Assembly (NCBI GenBank): GCA_963691835.1
Contig: OY829383.1
Location: 868,001-932,000, forward strand
Origin: G963691835 sp963691835
GTDB lineage: Bacteria > Pseudomonadota > Alphaproteobacteria > Thalassobaculales > Thalassobaculaceae
Direction: 5' to 3'
Length of the DNA stretch: 64,000 nucleotides
A program made the translations under genes and the position numbers. Below are positions 24,400 to 33,222 of the stretch, piece by piece (positions within the stretch are counted from its first letter, which is position 1; every line of letters begins with the position of its first letter). Under the pieces are notes generated by a model. It saw only the letters and a list, made by a program, of their open reading frames with translations, was not told the DNA's origin and did no database searches.

Positions 24400-25508
24400 G
24401 CCGCGTTCCGATTTCTGTACTGACGCACCGCGCTGACCACACGTTCGACCTGTTGATCACTGAGTTTGTCATGCATTGGAAGCGCCAGAATCCGACCCAC
24501 AGCGCGCCGTGCTGCCGGGCTTTCGCCGCGATAGCGGCCAACGAATGCCGGCTGATCCGCCAGGACCAGGGGATGCCGCACCTTGGTCTCGATTCCGCGT
24601 TCCGCCAAATGACGCGCGAGACCGTCCCGGTCGTCGCATTGGATCTGATAGCAATAGAAGACATCCCGGCGGCGGCGCCCCTCCGGAATCGTCTCAACGA
24701 CGGAACCAAGGGCATCGGAATAGTGCGCTGCAATCTGTCGCCTGCGGTCGACTTGGCTTCCGTACCGATCGAGCCTTGCCAGAATCGCCGCCGCTTGGAC
24801 GGTATCCATCCGGCAGTTGTGAGAGAGAACCCGACAGTACTCCTTGTCGACAACACCGCTGAACCGCAGCGTGTCGACTTCATCCCAAACCGCGTGGTCA
24901 TCCGTCAGCACGACACCCGCATCGCCCGTCCCTGCAAGGACTTTCATCGGATTGAGACTGACGCACGCCATGTCCCCAAAACCGCCGCACGGTGTGCCAT
25001 CAATTGTGGCTCCGAATGCCTGCGAGCCGTCTTCGATCACAAGAAGGCCATATCGCTTTGCAATGGCCATGATGGCCGGCATGTCACACATCCGTCCGTT
25101 CAGATGAACGACGAGAATTGCCTTCGTCTTGGGGCCGATCAGGGACTCGATGGTCGCTGGATCGATGTTCAGGTCCATCCCCACGTCCGCGAACACCGCA
25201 TGCCCGCCGTTGATCAGGATCGCCGCCGTCGACGCGAGCCAACTCATCGGCGTCGTGATGACCTCGTCACCCGGCCCGATGCCGAGTGACTGGAGCCCGA
25301 GATTGAGCGCGTCAGTGCCCGTATTGACGCCCACACCCAGGCGCTTTCCCGACAACGCCGCCAGACGGCTCTCAAGTTCCGCCACTTCCGGTCCTGAAAC
25401 CATGCGGCCGTGGTCGAGAACCCGTGCATACGCGTCGACCAAATCTCTCCGCTCATCTGGATCGGTGACCCGAAGATCCAGGAAAGGCACACGCTCGCTT
25501 GAATCCAT
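24396..25508 (-). CDS. DegT/DnrJ/EryC1/StrS-family PLP aminotransferase
   Basis: A 370-residue sugar aminotransferase. Early VPFLDLRVTDP is the usual N-terminus of the family. GVGVNTGTDALNLGLQSLGI binds PLP phosphate, VIEDGSQAFGATIDG contains the pyridine-N aspartate, and CVSLNPMKVLAGTGDAGVVL contains the internal aldimine lysine. It should transfer an amino group to a keto-sugar nucleotide. The ATG at 25508 shares its A with the TGA that would end the upstream methyltransferase frame (TGATG), so it is a coupled gene. A TTG at 25511 also precedes it. Confidence 0.9.
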   Translation of the reverse strand: MDSSERVPFLDLRVTDPDERRDLVDAYARVLDHGRMVSGPEVAELESRLAALSGKRLGVGVNTGTDALNLGLQSLGIGPGDEVITTPMSWLASTAAILINGGHAVFADVGMDLNIDPATIESLIGPKTKAILVVHLNGRMCDMPAIMAIAKRYGLLVIEDGSQAFGATIDGTPCGGFGDMACVSLNPMKVLAGTGDAGVVLTDDHAVWDEVDTLRFSGVVDKEYCRVLSHNCRMDTVQAAAILARLDRYGSQVDRRRQIAAHYSDALGSVVETIPEGRRRRDVFYCYQIQCDDRDGLARHLAERGIETKVRHPLVLADQPAFVGRYRGESPAARRAVGRILALPMHDKLSDQQVERVVSAVRQYRNRNAA

Positions 25509-25648
25509 CAAGAGCCTCTAGACAGGAGAGACGGGTCGATCGGATTGGTCGCCAAGATAAAATAGTACCAGGCAAGCTTTGGATTGCCTGTACTAACAAC
25601 CTCGTCATTCATAGAAAAACTGAACCGCCGTTGACAGAATTCGCCCAT
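25508..25648 (-). pseudogene. C-terminal continuation of the methyltransferase behind an amber codon
   Basis: After the TAG at 25649-25651 the same frame continues for 46 codons: MGEFCQRRFSFSMNDEVVST, then PKLAWYYFILA, ending at a TGA that overlaps the aminotransferase ATG. The segment matches the C-terminal pattern of family members (F..FSMNDEVVHTG, then YL.AL). It is read only if the amber is suppressed or is a sequence error. Confidence 0.65.
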
Positions 25649-26218
25649 CTACTCATCGAGCTCAGGCAGATCATAACACTTAATATGAGACGCTTGGCTG
25701 AGCTTGCTGGAGTGTGGATACGAATGAATACTTGGTGTTCCGATGATGAGAACACCATTTGGGCGCAAATGCCGCGTCATCTTTGCAAGCAGCCGGCGCG
25801 CGTCCGCTTGCTCCATATGTTCGATCACGTCGAGCGAGACAATGGCATCGAACTGACGATCAGGATCGAAGTCGTAGAAATCGCCGTGAATGAACTCGAC
25901 GTTCTCCCGTCGTTTCATTTGTTCGGCGTCCGCGACCTCACCCGCCTTCGTTTCAATACCCACGACCGACCGAACATGTTGCGCGACGAACTGAGCGCCA
26001 AGTCCGGACCCACATCCAACTTCCAGAACCTCATCACCAGCGGACAGCATGCGCGCTACAAATTTGTACCGGGACAAGCGAATCGTCATGAAGAGCAGGT
26101 TCTTCTCAACGAACATCGCGTACTCACTCGGCAAAGTGATGGGCGGATGCTGCTGGTGTAGCTCGTCTACTAACGACTGATATTGCTTGGGATCTCGGTT
26201 GTAGTCCCCAATATCCAT
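25649..26218 (-). CDS. Class I SAM-dependent methyltransferase, interrupted by in-frame amber stop
   Basis: A 189-residue open frame with the methyltransferase core. VLEVGCGSGLGAQFVAQHV is motif I, VVGIETK is motif II, NVEFIHGDFYDF and DAIVSLDVIEHMEQADARRL are later motifs, and LRPNGVLIIGTPS is post-motif III. The start is ATG 26218. The frame stops at TAG (25649-25651), but conserved C-terminal sequence continues in the same frame to a TGATG junction with the aminotransferase gene, giving an intended length of about 236 residues. It is probably a sugar or glycan methyltransferase by context. Whether the protein is functional is unclear. Confidence 0.7.
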   Translation of the reverse strand: MDIGDYNRDPKQYQSLVDELHQQHPPITLPSEYAMFVEKNLLFMTIRLSRYKFVARMLSAGDEVLEVGCGSGLGAQFVAQHVRSVVGIETKAGEVADAEQMKRRENVEFIHGDFYDFDPDRQFDAIVSLDVIEHMEQADARRLLAKMTRHLRPNGVLIIGTPSIHSYPHSSKLSQASHIKCYDLPELDE

Positions 26219-26503
26219 GCCGGCCGCTCCGAGGCAGATCTGATGGAATACGCTGACGGTTTCGACTAGCTAGATACTAGCATGGCGAGATTGGGAGGTC
26301 ATAACCACTTTCGCGGGAAGCCAGGGCTGAGCGCATATTTACCCAACCACACCCGCATATTGGCTGTTTACTCAAAGCGCAGCTTGACCTGTCCACAAAC
26401 GCTTCTACATAGCCATCATTCGTCGCGGGGAACCTGAACAGATTCCAGGTTTCTCAGCCAAGCATTGTCAGATCACAGATACTTTGATCAATCGGGGATC
26501 GAT

Positions 26504-28645
26504 ATGACGATCCGGCGTGTGAGCTTTCTTACTGCTGTTCTACTTGCCGCACTTTTTGTGTCCGTCACAGCACTCAAGATACAACAGCTTTACCAAGAGC
26601 AGACCTCCGTCCGGAAGATGGCGCTCGCGGCGGAGGCCGCTAGCAGCCTGAACGAGGCGATCATCGAGCTATCCCTGGAGCGCTCAGTCATGCAGGTATC
26701 GCTGAATCTGCCGGGAGCGATCGCGCCCCAGTTCCGGGACCTGCTGGATGGTCAACGCAGGCTCTCCGATGCTGGTTTCGAGACAGTGTCTTCTTCTCTC
26801 GAAGCCAGTGACAGCTTCCGGCGGGCTGGTCAGTTCCTCGGACAGATGCGGAAGCTTCGGAACGACATTCAGCGTATCCGCACCCGCGCGGATGAGCTAC
26901 TTGCCGTCGGCCGGGATGCCCGTAATGCCAAAGAAGTCGCCGATCTCCCAACCCGGATGAAGAGCCTGATTGAGGGGTTTGCTCACCTTCCCGGGAAGCT
27001 AAGCGCGGAAGATGCCGAGGTTCCGGGTCTTGTTGAAACGCTCAAGGTCGTCCAGATGCGCGCGTGGGAGATTCGCGAATACGGGGGCCAGGAGCGGTCC
27101 TACTTCGCCATCGCGACCGCAACGGGAGACCCGATCGCAGCGACGACCGGCGCAGAGATGGCCGCCCTGCACAAACGCGCCGTGTTCGGCCTCGACGCCC
27201 TCAATATCGCCCGCGACTATGACGGGCTCCCGCCCAACATCGCGATGGCGATTGACGATGTACAGGCGTTCTATACAGGCCCCTATGAGACCGCACGGGA
27301 GAGAATTCTACGGGCCTCATCAGATGGGACCCCGTATCCCATTACATTCCCGCAGTTCTTCGATCTCTCAAGCGACGCCTTGGGTCGCGCGGTGTCGTTG
27401 TCGAAAGCGGCAGGCGCTGCGACACGGGCTGAACTGAGCTCTATGATCCGGTCGTCCGGACTTGAGCTGGCGGCTTACTGGGGCTTGTTGATCCTGGCGA
27501 TGGCGGTCTGCGGTTTTCAGATCTTCTATACGCGCTACTACGTGGCGCGCCGCATGGACGGCATCGTCGAGCTGATGGGGCGCCTCACGGAGGGCGACAC
27601 TTCCGTCGACAGCAGCCCCTATCGGTCTGGCGACGAGATCGGCAAAATGGCGGACACCGTCGAGGTCTTCCGGAACTGGATCCTGGAGAAGTCCGGCCTC
27701 GAAGCGCAGGCCGCTGAGGAACGGGAGCGTGCCGAGAAAGCCCGGAACCAGGCCATTCGCGACATGGCCGACCGGGTCGAAGACAAGACGAAATCCAGCG
27801 TCGGCGACGTCAATGCGGTCGCCGGCAGGATCGCCGACACCGCCGGCGAGATGCAGCGCGTGGCGGACATTGTTGGTGGCAGTGCGGCGAATGTCTCGTT
27901 GGCGGCGGAGCAGGCGCTGGCCAACTCGGAAGCTGTGTCCGCAGCCGCTGGAGAACTTTCAGTCTCTATCTCAGGGATTTCGTCTCAATTGGCCTCCGCG
28001 TCGACGGTCGCGAAGGAATCTCTGGAACTGGCGGATGAGGTTCAGGTGATCGTCACCTCGCTTAATGAAGCGGTCGAGAACGTGTCGAACGTCATGACAG
28101 TCATCTCCGACATCGCAAACCAGACGAACTTACTGGCGCTCAACGCGACGATCGAAGCGGCCCGCGCTGGTGAAATGGGCAAAGGCTTCGCGGTTGTCGC
28201 CACCGAGGTCAAGAATTTGGCCAGTCAGACCCAGGACTCGACAGCGTTGATCGGCACTCAAGTCGAAGAGATGAAGAACGTCACGGATTCCGCCGTTGCG
28301 GCAATCGACAAGATCGCGTCGTCGGTTCGCAATATCGGCGCGTCCACGGCAGACATCGCCGCTGCCGTCGAACAACAGAACTCGGCCACGGACGGCATCG
28401 CCCAGAACATCAAACAGTCCACTGACGGGACCCGAGAGGTCAGTAAGCGGATCGCTGAAGTAGCAAAGGCAGCGGAACAGGTCACAACGCTTGCAAGCGA
28501 GGTCGCATCCTCTTCCGCGTCCGTGACCGGACAGGTTGATGAACTGCAGAACACACTGGTCCGGGTGATCCGAACCAGTGACCCGGCAGCCGACCGCCGC
28601 ACGCAACAGATACCGGTGTCTGTCGACCGTCGGCGGATGGTCTAG
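26504..28645 (+). CDS. Methyl-accepting chemotaxis protein
   Basis: A 713-residue chemoreceptor. Transmembrane helix 1 (about residues 7-25, SFLTAVLLAALFVSVTAL) and a second near 325-345 (AAYWGLLILAMAVCGFQIF) enclose a helical periplasmic domain, probably of the nitrate/nitrite-sensing or four-helix class. A HAMP domain follows (MDGIVELMGRLTEGDTSVD). The signalling domain carries the conserved hairpin region, here NQTNLLALNATIEAARAGEM then GKGFAVVATEVKNLA. The ATG at 26504 is used; a TTG at 26465 would add 13 residues before the first helix. The ligand is unknown. It starts 285 bp after the divergent glycan operon. Confidence 0.93.
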   Translation: MTIRRVSFLTAVLLAALFVSVTALKIQQLYQEQTSVRKMALAAEAASSLNEAIIELSLERSVMQVSLNLPGAIAPQFRDLLDGQRRLSDAGFETVSSSLEASDSFRRAGQFLGQMRKLRNDIQRIRTRADELLAVGRDARNAKEVADLPTRMKSLIEGFAHLPGKLSAEDAEVPGLVETLKVVQMRAWEIREYGGQERSYFAIATATGDPIAATTGAEMAALHKRAVFGLDALNIARDYDGLPPNIAMAIDDVQAFYTGPYETARERILRASSDGTPYPITFPQFFDLSSDALGRAVSLSKAAGAATRAELSSMIRSSGLELAAYWGLLILAMAVCGFQIFYTRYYVARRMDGIVELMGRLTEGDTSVDSSPYRSGDEIGKMADTVEVFRNWILEKSGLEAQAAEERERAEKARNQAIRDMADRVEDKTKSSVGDVNAVAGRIADTAGEMQRVADIVGGSAANVSLAAEQALANSEAVSAAAGELSVSISGISSQLASASTVAKESLELADEVQVIVTSLNEAVENVSNVMTVISDIANQTNLLALNATIEAARAGEMGKGFAVVATEVKNLASQTQDSTALIGTQVEEMKNVTDSAVAAIDKIASSVRNIGASTADIAAAVEQQNSATDGIAQNIKQSTDGTREVSKRIAEVAKAAEQVTTLASEVASSSASVTGQVDELQNTLVRVIRTSDPAADRRTQQIPVSVDRRRMV

Positions 28646-28769
28646 GTAAAGCCCGCTCTGAGGGGAAAAAGGGCGAGCGCCGCCCAGTTCTTCCACGGAC
28701 CGGCGGTTGCCCGGGGCGCGGCCTGACCTCTAAGCTGGGGTTCCCCTCCACAGCGGTCACGGCGGGCGC

Positions 28770-29726
28770 ATGCACGACCAGTTCACGCTCAGGCTTATCG
28801 ATACGAACGGCATCACAATGCGGGCCGCGGTCGAAGGCGATGGGCCGTTGGTGGTCCTGGTCCATGGCTGGCCGGAGCTTTGGTATTCATGGCGTCATCA
28901 AATCAAGCCGCTCGCCAACGCCGGATACCGGGTCGTGGCACCCGATGTGCGCGGCTATGGCGGCAGTGACAAACCGCAATCCGTCGAAGCATACGACATG
29001 GTGGAGCTTATGGCGGACGTGGTGGGTCTGATTGATGCCTTTGGCGATGATAAGGCCATCCTGGTTGGCCACGACTGGGGGGCGCCGATTGTCTGGAACA
29101 CCGCCGCCCTCCACCCGGAGCGCGTCTCTGCGGTCGCCGGTATGAGCGTTCCCTACCGAAAACGGGGCCGTGCGTCGCACCTCGCGTTCTGGCGGAAGGT
29201 GAACCTTTTCTATCAGCTCTATTTCCAAGATGAAGGTGTCGCAGAAGCTGAATTGGAAAGGAATGTCCGGACAACTCTCCGCAAAGTGTATTTCGCGGCT
29301 TCCGGTGACGCGCCATCAGCCGATGGATGGTTCAATGGGTCCGCCGAGGGAGACCTGTTGGGCGCGTTCGTTGATCCTGATCCATTTCCCGCATGGATAA
29401 CCGAAACGGATCTCGCCTACTTCGTGGCGAACTTCGAGGCCGGCGGTTTTCGCGGACCCTTGAGCCGCTATCGCAATCAGGAACGGGATTTCCAGATCCT
29501 GCCGGAAATGGGCGTGGCCCCGATAACCCAACCAAGCTGCTTCATAGGAGGATCTGAAGATTTTGTCCGGAGGTTCGTCCCAAACCTGGACGCCTACGAC
29601 GATGTGTCGAGCCTCTGTACCGAATTCCGAGGGAAGACGATCGTGGACGGTGTCGGTCACTGGGTCCAGCAAGAGGCTCCAAAGGAGGTCACGGACACGC
29701 TGCTCCGCTTCTTGGCCTCGCTTTGA
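28770..29726 (+). CDS. Epoxide hydrolase (alpha/beta fold)
   Basis: A 318-residue alpha/beta-hydrolase fold epoxide hydrolase. LVHGWPELWYSWRHQI carries the HGWP oxyanion motif, VGHDWGAPIVW contains the nucleophilic aspartate (GHDWG), and VDGVGHWVQQEAP provides the catalytic histidine. The lid region contains Tyr residues typical for proton donation. No signal peptide is visible. The reaction converts an epoxide to a vicinal diol. Gene is monocistronic between a chemoreceptor and the convergent EAL regulator. Confidence 0.88.
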   Translation: MHDQFTLRLIDTNGITMRAAVEGDGPLVVLVHGWPELWYSWRHQIKPLANAGYRVVAPDVRGYGGSDKPQSVEAYDMVELMADVVGLIDAFGDDKAILVGHDWGAPIVWNTAALHPERVSAVAGMSVPYRKRGRASHLAFWRKVNLFYQLYFQDEGVAEAELERNVRTTLRKVYFAASGDAPSADGWFNGSAEGDLLGAFVDPDPFPAWITETDLAYFVANFEAGGFRGPLSRYRNQERDFQILPEMGVAPITQPSCFIGGSEDFVRRFVPNLDAYDDVSSLCTEFRGKTIVDGVGHWVQQEAPKEVTDTLLRFLASL

Positions 29727-29880
29727 ATGCGGCGCCTTGGTCAATCCGTGCTTCAGGCGATAGCGGCTTCCATGAGCCTCGAATGCGGTGGCTTTGGAAC
29801 ATAGGGAGCGCGGTTAAAGCAGATTTTTCCCCACCCGCTTGAAAACACTGAAAGCCGTCTACAAGGCGTTGGATCTGGAT

Positions 29881-31098
29881 CTATCGCGATTCCGCCCAGT
29901 CTTCGAACTGGAGTGCGGGCATGGGCCGGGCGATGGCGTAGCCCTGTGCGAGGGAGCAACCCAGGTCACGCAGAACCTGGAGTTCGCCGTTCGTCTCGAC
30001 GCCCTCTGCAACACTCGTCATGCCGAGGGCATGGACGAGGCGGATCGTCGCTTCCAACATTTTGCGGCTGTCGCCCTGGCGCTCGCAGCCGCGGACGAAT
30101 GACCGGTCGATCTTCACTTCGGTGAATGGAATCGACGCCAGACGCTCCAACGACGCGCTTCCGGTCCCATAGTCGTCCAAAGCGATGCCGAAACCCATCA
30201 GCCTAAGCCGTGTCAGTTGTTCGATCATCCAAGGCGATGTCCCGGCCGCGGCCGTTTCCTTTATGTCCCAGACCACGCGGGACGCCGGAATTCCCTGCTC
30301 AAGCACGGCGGAGGTCACGTGCTCGAACGTGTTCCCATTCTCAAGGCAGACTGCGGGTAGGTTAAGCGATAGCGTCCAGCGGTGCCCGAGCCCCCGCCAG
30401 GTCTGCAGATGCTTCGACGCCAGATGAGCGATCTCCTCGGTGAAGAGAGTTGCCAACGTCTGATCGGCTTCCACTGCCGGCATGAACGACGACGGCTCCA
30501 GGGCTGCGCGGCGGCTGGCACATCCAAGCCTTGCGAGAACCTCGGCCCCGTCCAGCCGATCGTCGGCAAGCGCGAGCCTGGGTTGAAACATCGGCACAAT
30601 CTCATGGCTGGCAAAGCCGGCTTCGCCGTGAAAGGTAGATTGTTGAGCCGATGCATAGGACATCGCCGGTGCCGCCCGGGAGGACGCACGGTGACTTGCG
30701 ACCATCAGGAAACCCTGAAGCGCGTCCATGGAGACAGGCTTCTTGATCGCCCCCAACAGATCAAGACCATAGGCTTCAGCGATCCGTTCCGCCGCCGCCA
30801 GAATGGAATTCTCGACAGCACTCATCAGGATGACCGACGGAGGCTTTGCGAGCGCGGCCAAGTGACGGAGAAGCTCAACACCGTCCATCACCGGCATTTG
30901 GAGATCCGTGAGCACCAGGTCCACCGGTCCTTCACGCTCCAGACAGGCCAATGCATCCTGACCGTCCGCCGCAGACAGAACACGGGCCGGCGAGAAAACG
31001 TCAATGAACCGATGCAGGATTTCCCTTTGGTGGGCGTGGTCGTCCACCAAGAGTACGGAAAGCCCGTCAAGCTCCGACCTTGGCACCATGTTCTGCAT
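29881..31098 (-). CDS. Response regulator with EAL phosphodiesterase domain
   Basis: A 405-residue two-domain regulator. An N-terminal receiver (LSVLLVDDHAHQREILHRF, phospho-acceptor in LVLTDLQMPVMDG, lysine in AIKKPV) is joined to an EAL domain (about 170-400). The EAL residues are mostly present: EVLARL for EAL, SLNLP for the Asn, DDYGTG, EVKIDRSF and EGVE, then AQGYAIARP. The usual ELTE/EITE site reads WDIKET, with Asp replacing the first Glu. It would degrade c-di-GMP under control of a histidine kinase that is not next to it. The ATG at 31098 is used because an inverted repeat (31115-31134) lies in the longer frame, which could begin at 31143. Confidence 0.85.
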   Translation of the reverse strand: MQNMVPRSELDGLSVLLVDDHAHQREILHRFIDVFSPARVLSAADGQDALACLEREGPVDLVLTDLQMPVMDGVELLRHLAALAKPPSVILMSAVENSILAAAERIAEAYGLDLLGAIKKPVSMDALQGFLMVASHRASSRAAPAMSYASAQQSTFHGEAGFASHEIVPMFQPRLALADDRLDGAEVLARLGCASRRAALEPSSFMPAVEADQTLATLFTEEIAHLASKHLQTWRGLGHRWTLSLNLPAVCLENGNTFEHVTSAVLEQGIPASRVVWDIKETAAAGTSPWMIEQLTRLRLMGFGIALDDYGTGSASLERLASIPFTEVKIDRSFVRGCERQGDSRKMLEATIRLVHALGMTSVAEGVETNGELQVLRDLGCSLAQGYAIARPMPALQFEDWAESR

Positions 31099-31114
31099 AT
31101 CGCCTAGCCAATCA

Positions 31115-31134
31115 GGTAGCTTCGAGTAGCTACC
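31115..31134. promoter_or_regulatory. 7-bp inverted repeat upstream of EAL regulator
   Basis: GGTAGCT and AGCTACC flank TCGAGT just upstream of the chosen start at 31098. It may be an operator or a leader hairpin. If the longer start at 31143 is used, it lies in coding sequence instead. Confidence 0.35.
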
Positions 31135-31262
31135 CAAAAGCATAATACGATATTATGCGATCGCCAAGAATTTTGTTAAAACTGTCTACATAATTACATA
31201 TGTAAACTATTCACGCTTAAGGCTTCCCGCTCGTTCGTGGGGACCATCACTCCGTGCCGTGT

Positions 31263-31721
31263 TCATCCCGGCAGCGTTCCTGTGATCACATACCTCAGAA
31301 TATCAACGACCTGCTCCGGCTTTTCGGCAACTGCCAGGGCCGCACCGTCAACTTCTTTCAAGGCGTGCGACACTGACGGATCGTGCACAACGATCAACGG
31401 CGTGCCCAGCGCGGCGGCATAACCCGCGTCGAAAGCGGCATTCCATTGCTTGTACTTGTCGCCGAAACGTACCACGACGACATCCGCCCGCTCGATCAGG
31501 GTCCGGGTCCGGATCGCATTGACCTTGGCGCCCTTGTGGTCCTTCCAGAAGGTCGCCGGCTCCTCACCGAGGATCGCCACGCCGCAGTCGTCACTGGCCG
31601 CATGATCCGTCACCGGGGCCCTGAAGATGACCGGCAATCCCGCATCGGCAGCACCGTTCTGGATCGTTTCGCGCCAGTCAGTATGGATTTCACCGGACAG
31701 ATAGACAGTCAGGTCCTGCAT
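31263..31721 (-). CDS. YtoQ-family protein
   Basis: A 152-residue protein of the YtoQ family, related to nucleoside 2-deoxyribosyltransferase-like folds. TVYLSGEIHTDWRETI at the N-terminus, APVTDHAASDDCGVAILGEE and WKDHKGAKVNAIRTRTLIER, then VRFGDKYKQWNAAFDAGYAA, match this family closely. The function of YtoQ is not known; the fold suggests binding of a nucleoside or similar ligand. CAGGAGAAAC precedes the ATG, a strong ribosome binding site. It stands between the EAL regulator and a sugar methyltransferase on the same strand. Confidence 0.85.
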   Translation of the reverse strand: MQDLTVYLSGEIHTDWRETIQNGAADAGLPVIFRAPVTDHAASDDCGVAILGEEPATFWKDHKGAKVNAIRTRTLIERADVVVVRFGDKYKQWNAAFDAGYAAALGTPLIVVHDPSVSHALKEVDGAALAVAEKPEQVVDILRYVITGTLPG

Positions 31722-31864
31722 GAGTTGTTTCTCCTGTGCTGCCGCCGGCGGCGACCGCTGGCGATTTAGGGGGATTGGCCGGACAATAGGGCGTGAGTTG
31801 GATGGAAGAAAGCCGTTGGCAAGTATCCAATCCCATCACGGCCCTCGACCGGAAACCCGCAGGC

Positions 31865-32953
31865 TCAAGCCTCCAGCAGTTCGAGATCAATGGTGTGCTG
31901 TGCGGCGTCCGCGGAGGCGCCAACACCCCATACCGGCTCGCGGAAGACCGACTTGAACCCGTCTCTGAACGGGTAATCGTCGATCCCCATCTCATGAGAC
32001 CAACGCCCGTCCGTTCGATTGACGTGCAGGAGCGAGCGAACCCCGAGCCGGCGAATATGATCACCGTAGTAGGCTAGATTCACCGCATCCATATGCTGGA
32101 AAGACAGGAAGTTGGCGGCAGCATCAACCGGTTCGGTGACTTCGCCCAATCGCCAGGGCGCAACGATGTTGATTCGTGCTGATGGGTCGAAACCATCCTC
32201 CGGCAGGATGCACCGGTTCACATCACCTCCGAAATACTCCCGGAGGTAACGCAGCGCTATGATCATGTTGAAGGGCAAGTCCGTAAGGACCAGTCGTGTG
32301 GCCGGGGACAAGAGCGCCATGTCCCGAATGAACCGGCCATGCCCGCCACCAATCTCGACCAGCCGATCCGGGACCCGTTTCAGCAGACCGACAAGCGCCG
32401 GTGCGCGCCAACTGACCCGGGCCGCGTGAAAAGACGTCCGCACCTGTAGATCACCGAGTGCGACCGACCCGAAAACACCGCCAATCTCCGCGGGCTCGTT
32501 CATCAGTGCCAGGACATGCGGGACGAGATCCGGCGTGATCCGGTTTACGCGGGTCGCCTCCGCCGATCCCCACTCCAGCGTTCGGGCTTCGTACCAGGCC
32601 AGCGCCTTAGCGCTCGGGGTGGGCACGGGTGCGCCGGCTTCCAAAGCATCCGAGTCCTCGACGAGGTGATCGTTCAGGCTCTCGAAACCGATGCTGAGGA
32701 AATAGTGCGCGGCGAAACGCCTCAAGCTCTCCGAGGTAAGCGGATAATCGAATTTGTTAGCCTCGACGCCAGCAGGCCGCCACCCCTCGGCCAAGTGCGG
32801 CGATACAGCCGATCCCAGCGCACGGTGGCAGGCAAGGATTTCCTCAACAGACTGCTCTGAAAGCGGCGTATGTGCGCCTTGGGCATCGAGGATGGCTTGG
32901 GGATCGGCCAACCCTTGAAAAGCGATGTGCGATGGTGAAATGGGGTCGTTCAA
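31865..32953 (-). CDS. Putative sugar O-methyltransferase
   Basis: A 362-residue SAM-dependent enzyme of the putative sugar O-methyltransferase family. The N-terminal helical part contains NKFDYPLTSESLRRFAAHYF. The central VPDRLVEIGGGHGRFIRDMA is motif I, and LVLTDLPFNMIIALRYLREY and NFLSFQHMDAVNLAYYGDHI are further motifs of this group. The C-terminal RSLLHVNRTDGR with IDDYPFRDGFKSVFREP also fits. It probably methylates a sugar in a surface glycan, which agrees with the sugar operon at 20.6-26.2 kb, although the genes are not adjacent. Confidence 0.75.
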   Translation of the reverse strand: MNDPISPSHIAFQGLADPQAILDAQGAHTPLSEQSVEEILACHRALGSAVSPHLAEGWRPAGVEANKFDYPLTSESLRRFAAHYFLSIGFESLNDHLVEDSDALEAGAPVPTPSAKALAWYEARTLEWGSAEATRVNRITPDLVPHVLALMNEPAEIGGVFGSVALGDLQVRTSFHAARVSWRAPALVGLLKRVPDRLVEIGGGHGRFIRDMALLSPATRLVLTDLPFNMIIALRYLREYFGGDVNRCILPEDGFDPSARINIVAPWRLGEVTEPVDAAANFLSFQHMDAVNLAYYGDHIRRLGVRSLLHVNRTDGRWSHEMGIDDYPFRDGFKSVFREPVWGVGASADAAQHTIDLELLEA

Positions 32954-33158
32954 GGCAAGTCTCGAAACTGGTCACGGTCTTCACAGCGGTCCCCGAGCCA
33001 TAAGGCCGGCACGTTCAGTTCCGGTGTCTTGCCAGAAACAGGGGCCGGCCGTCTCGACAAAACAGTAAGACACCGTGCACAGATTGGCCCGATACAAGTC
33101 ATGCTCGCCGGACCCGCTAGGCTCCCGCTGCCGCAATAACGCCGCTTTCTTTGATGGT

Positions 33159-33176
33159 CGAGCTTACGTAAGCTCG
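33159..33176. promoter_or_regulatory. Perfect 18-bp palindrome upstream of RND efflux genes
   Basis: CGAGCTTACGTAAGCTCG is self-complementary over all 18 bases and lies 47 bp before the membrane fusion protein ATG at 33223. This position and symmetry fit an operator for a dimeric repressor such as a TetR or MarR protein. No such regulator gene is adjacent. Confidence 0.55.
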
Positions 33177-33222
33177 TGTTAACCAGTTTTAGGTGCGTCT
33201 TTCCTGATATCGGAGAACGGGC

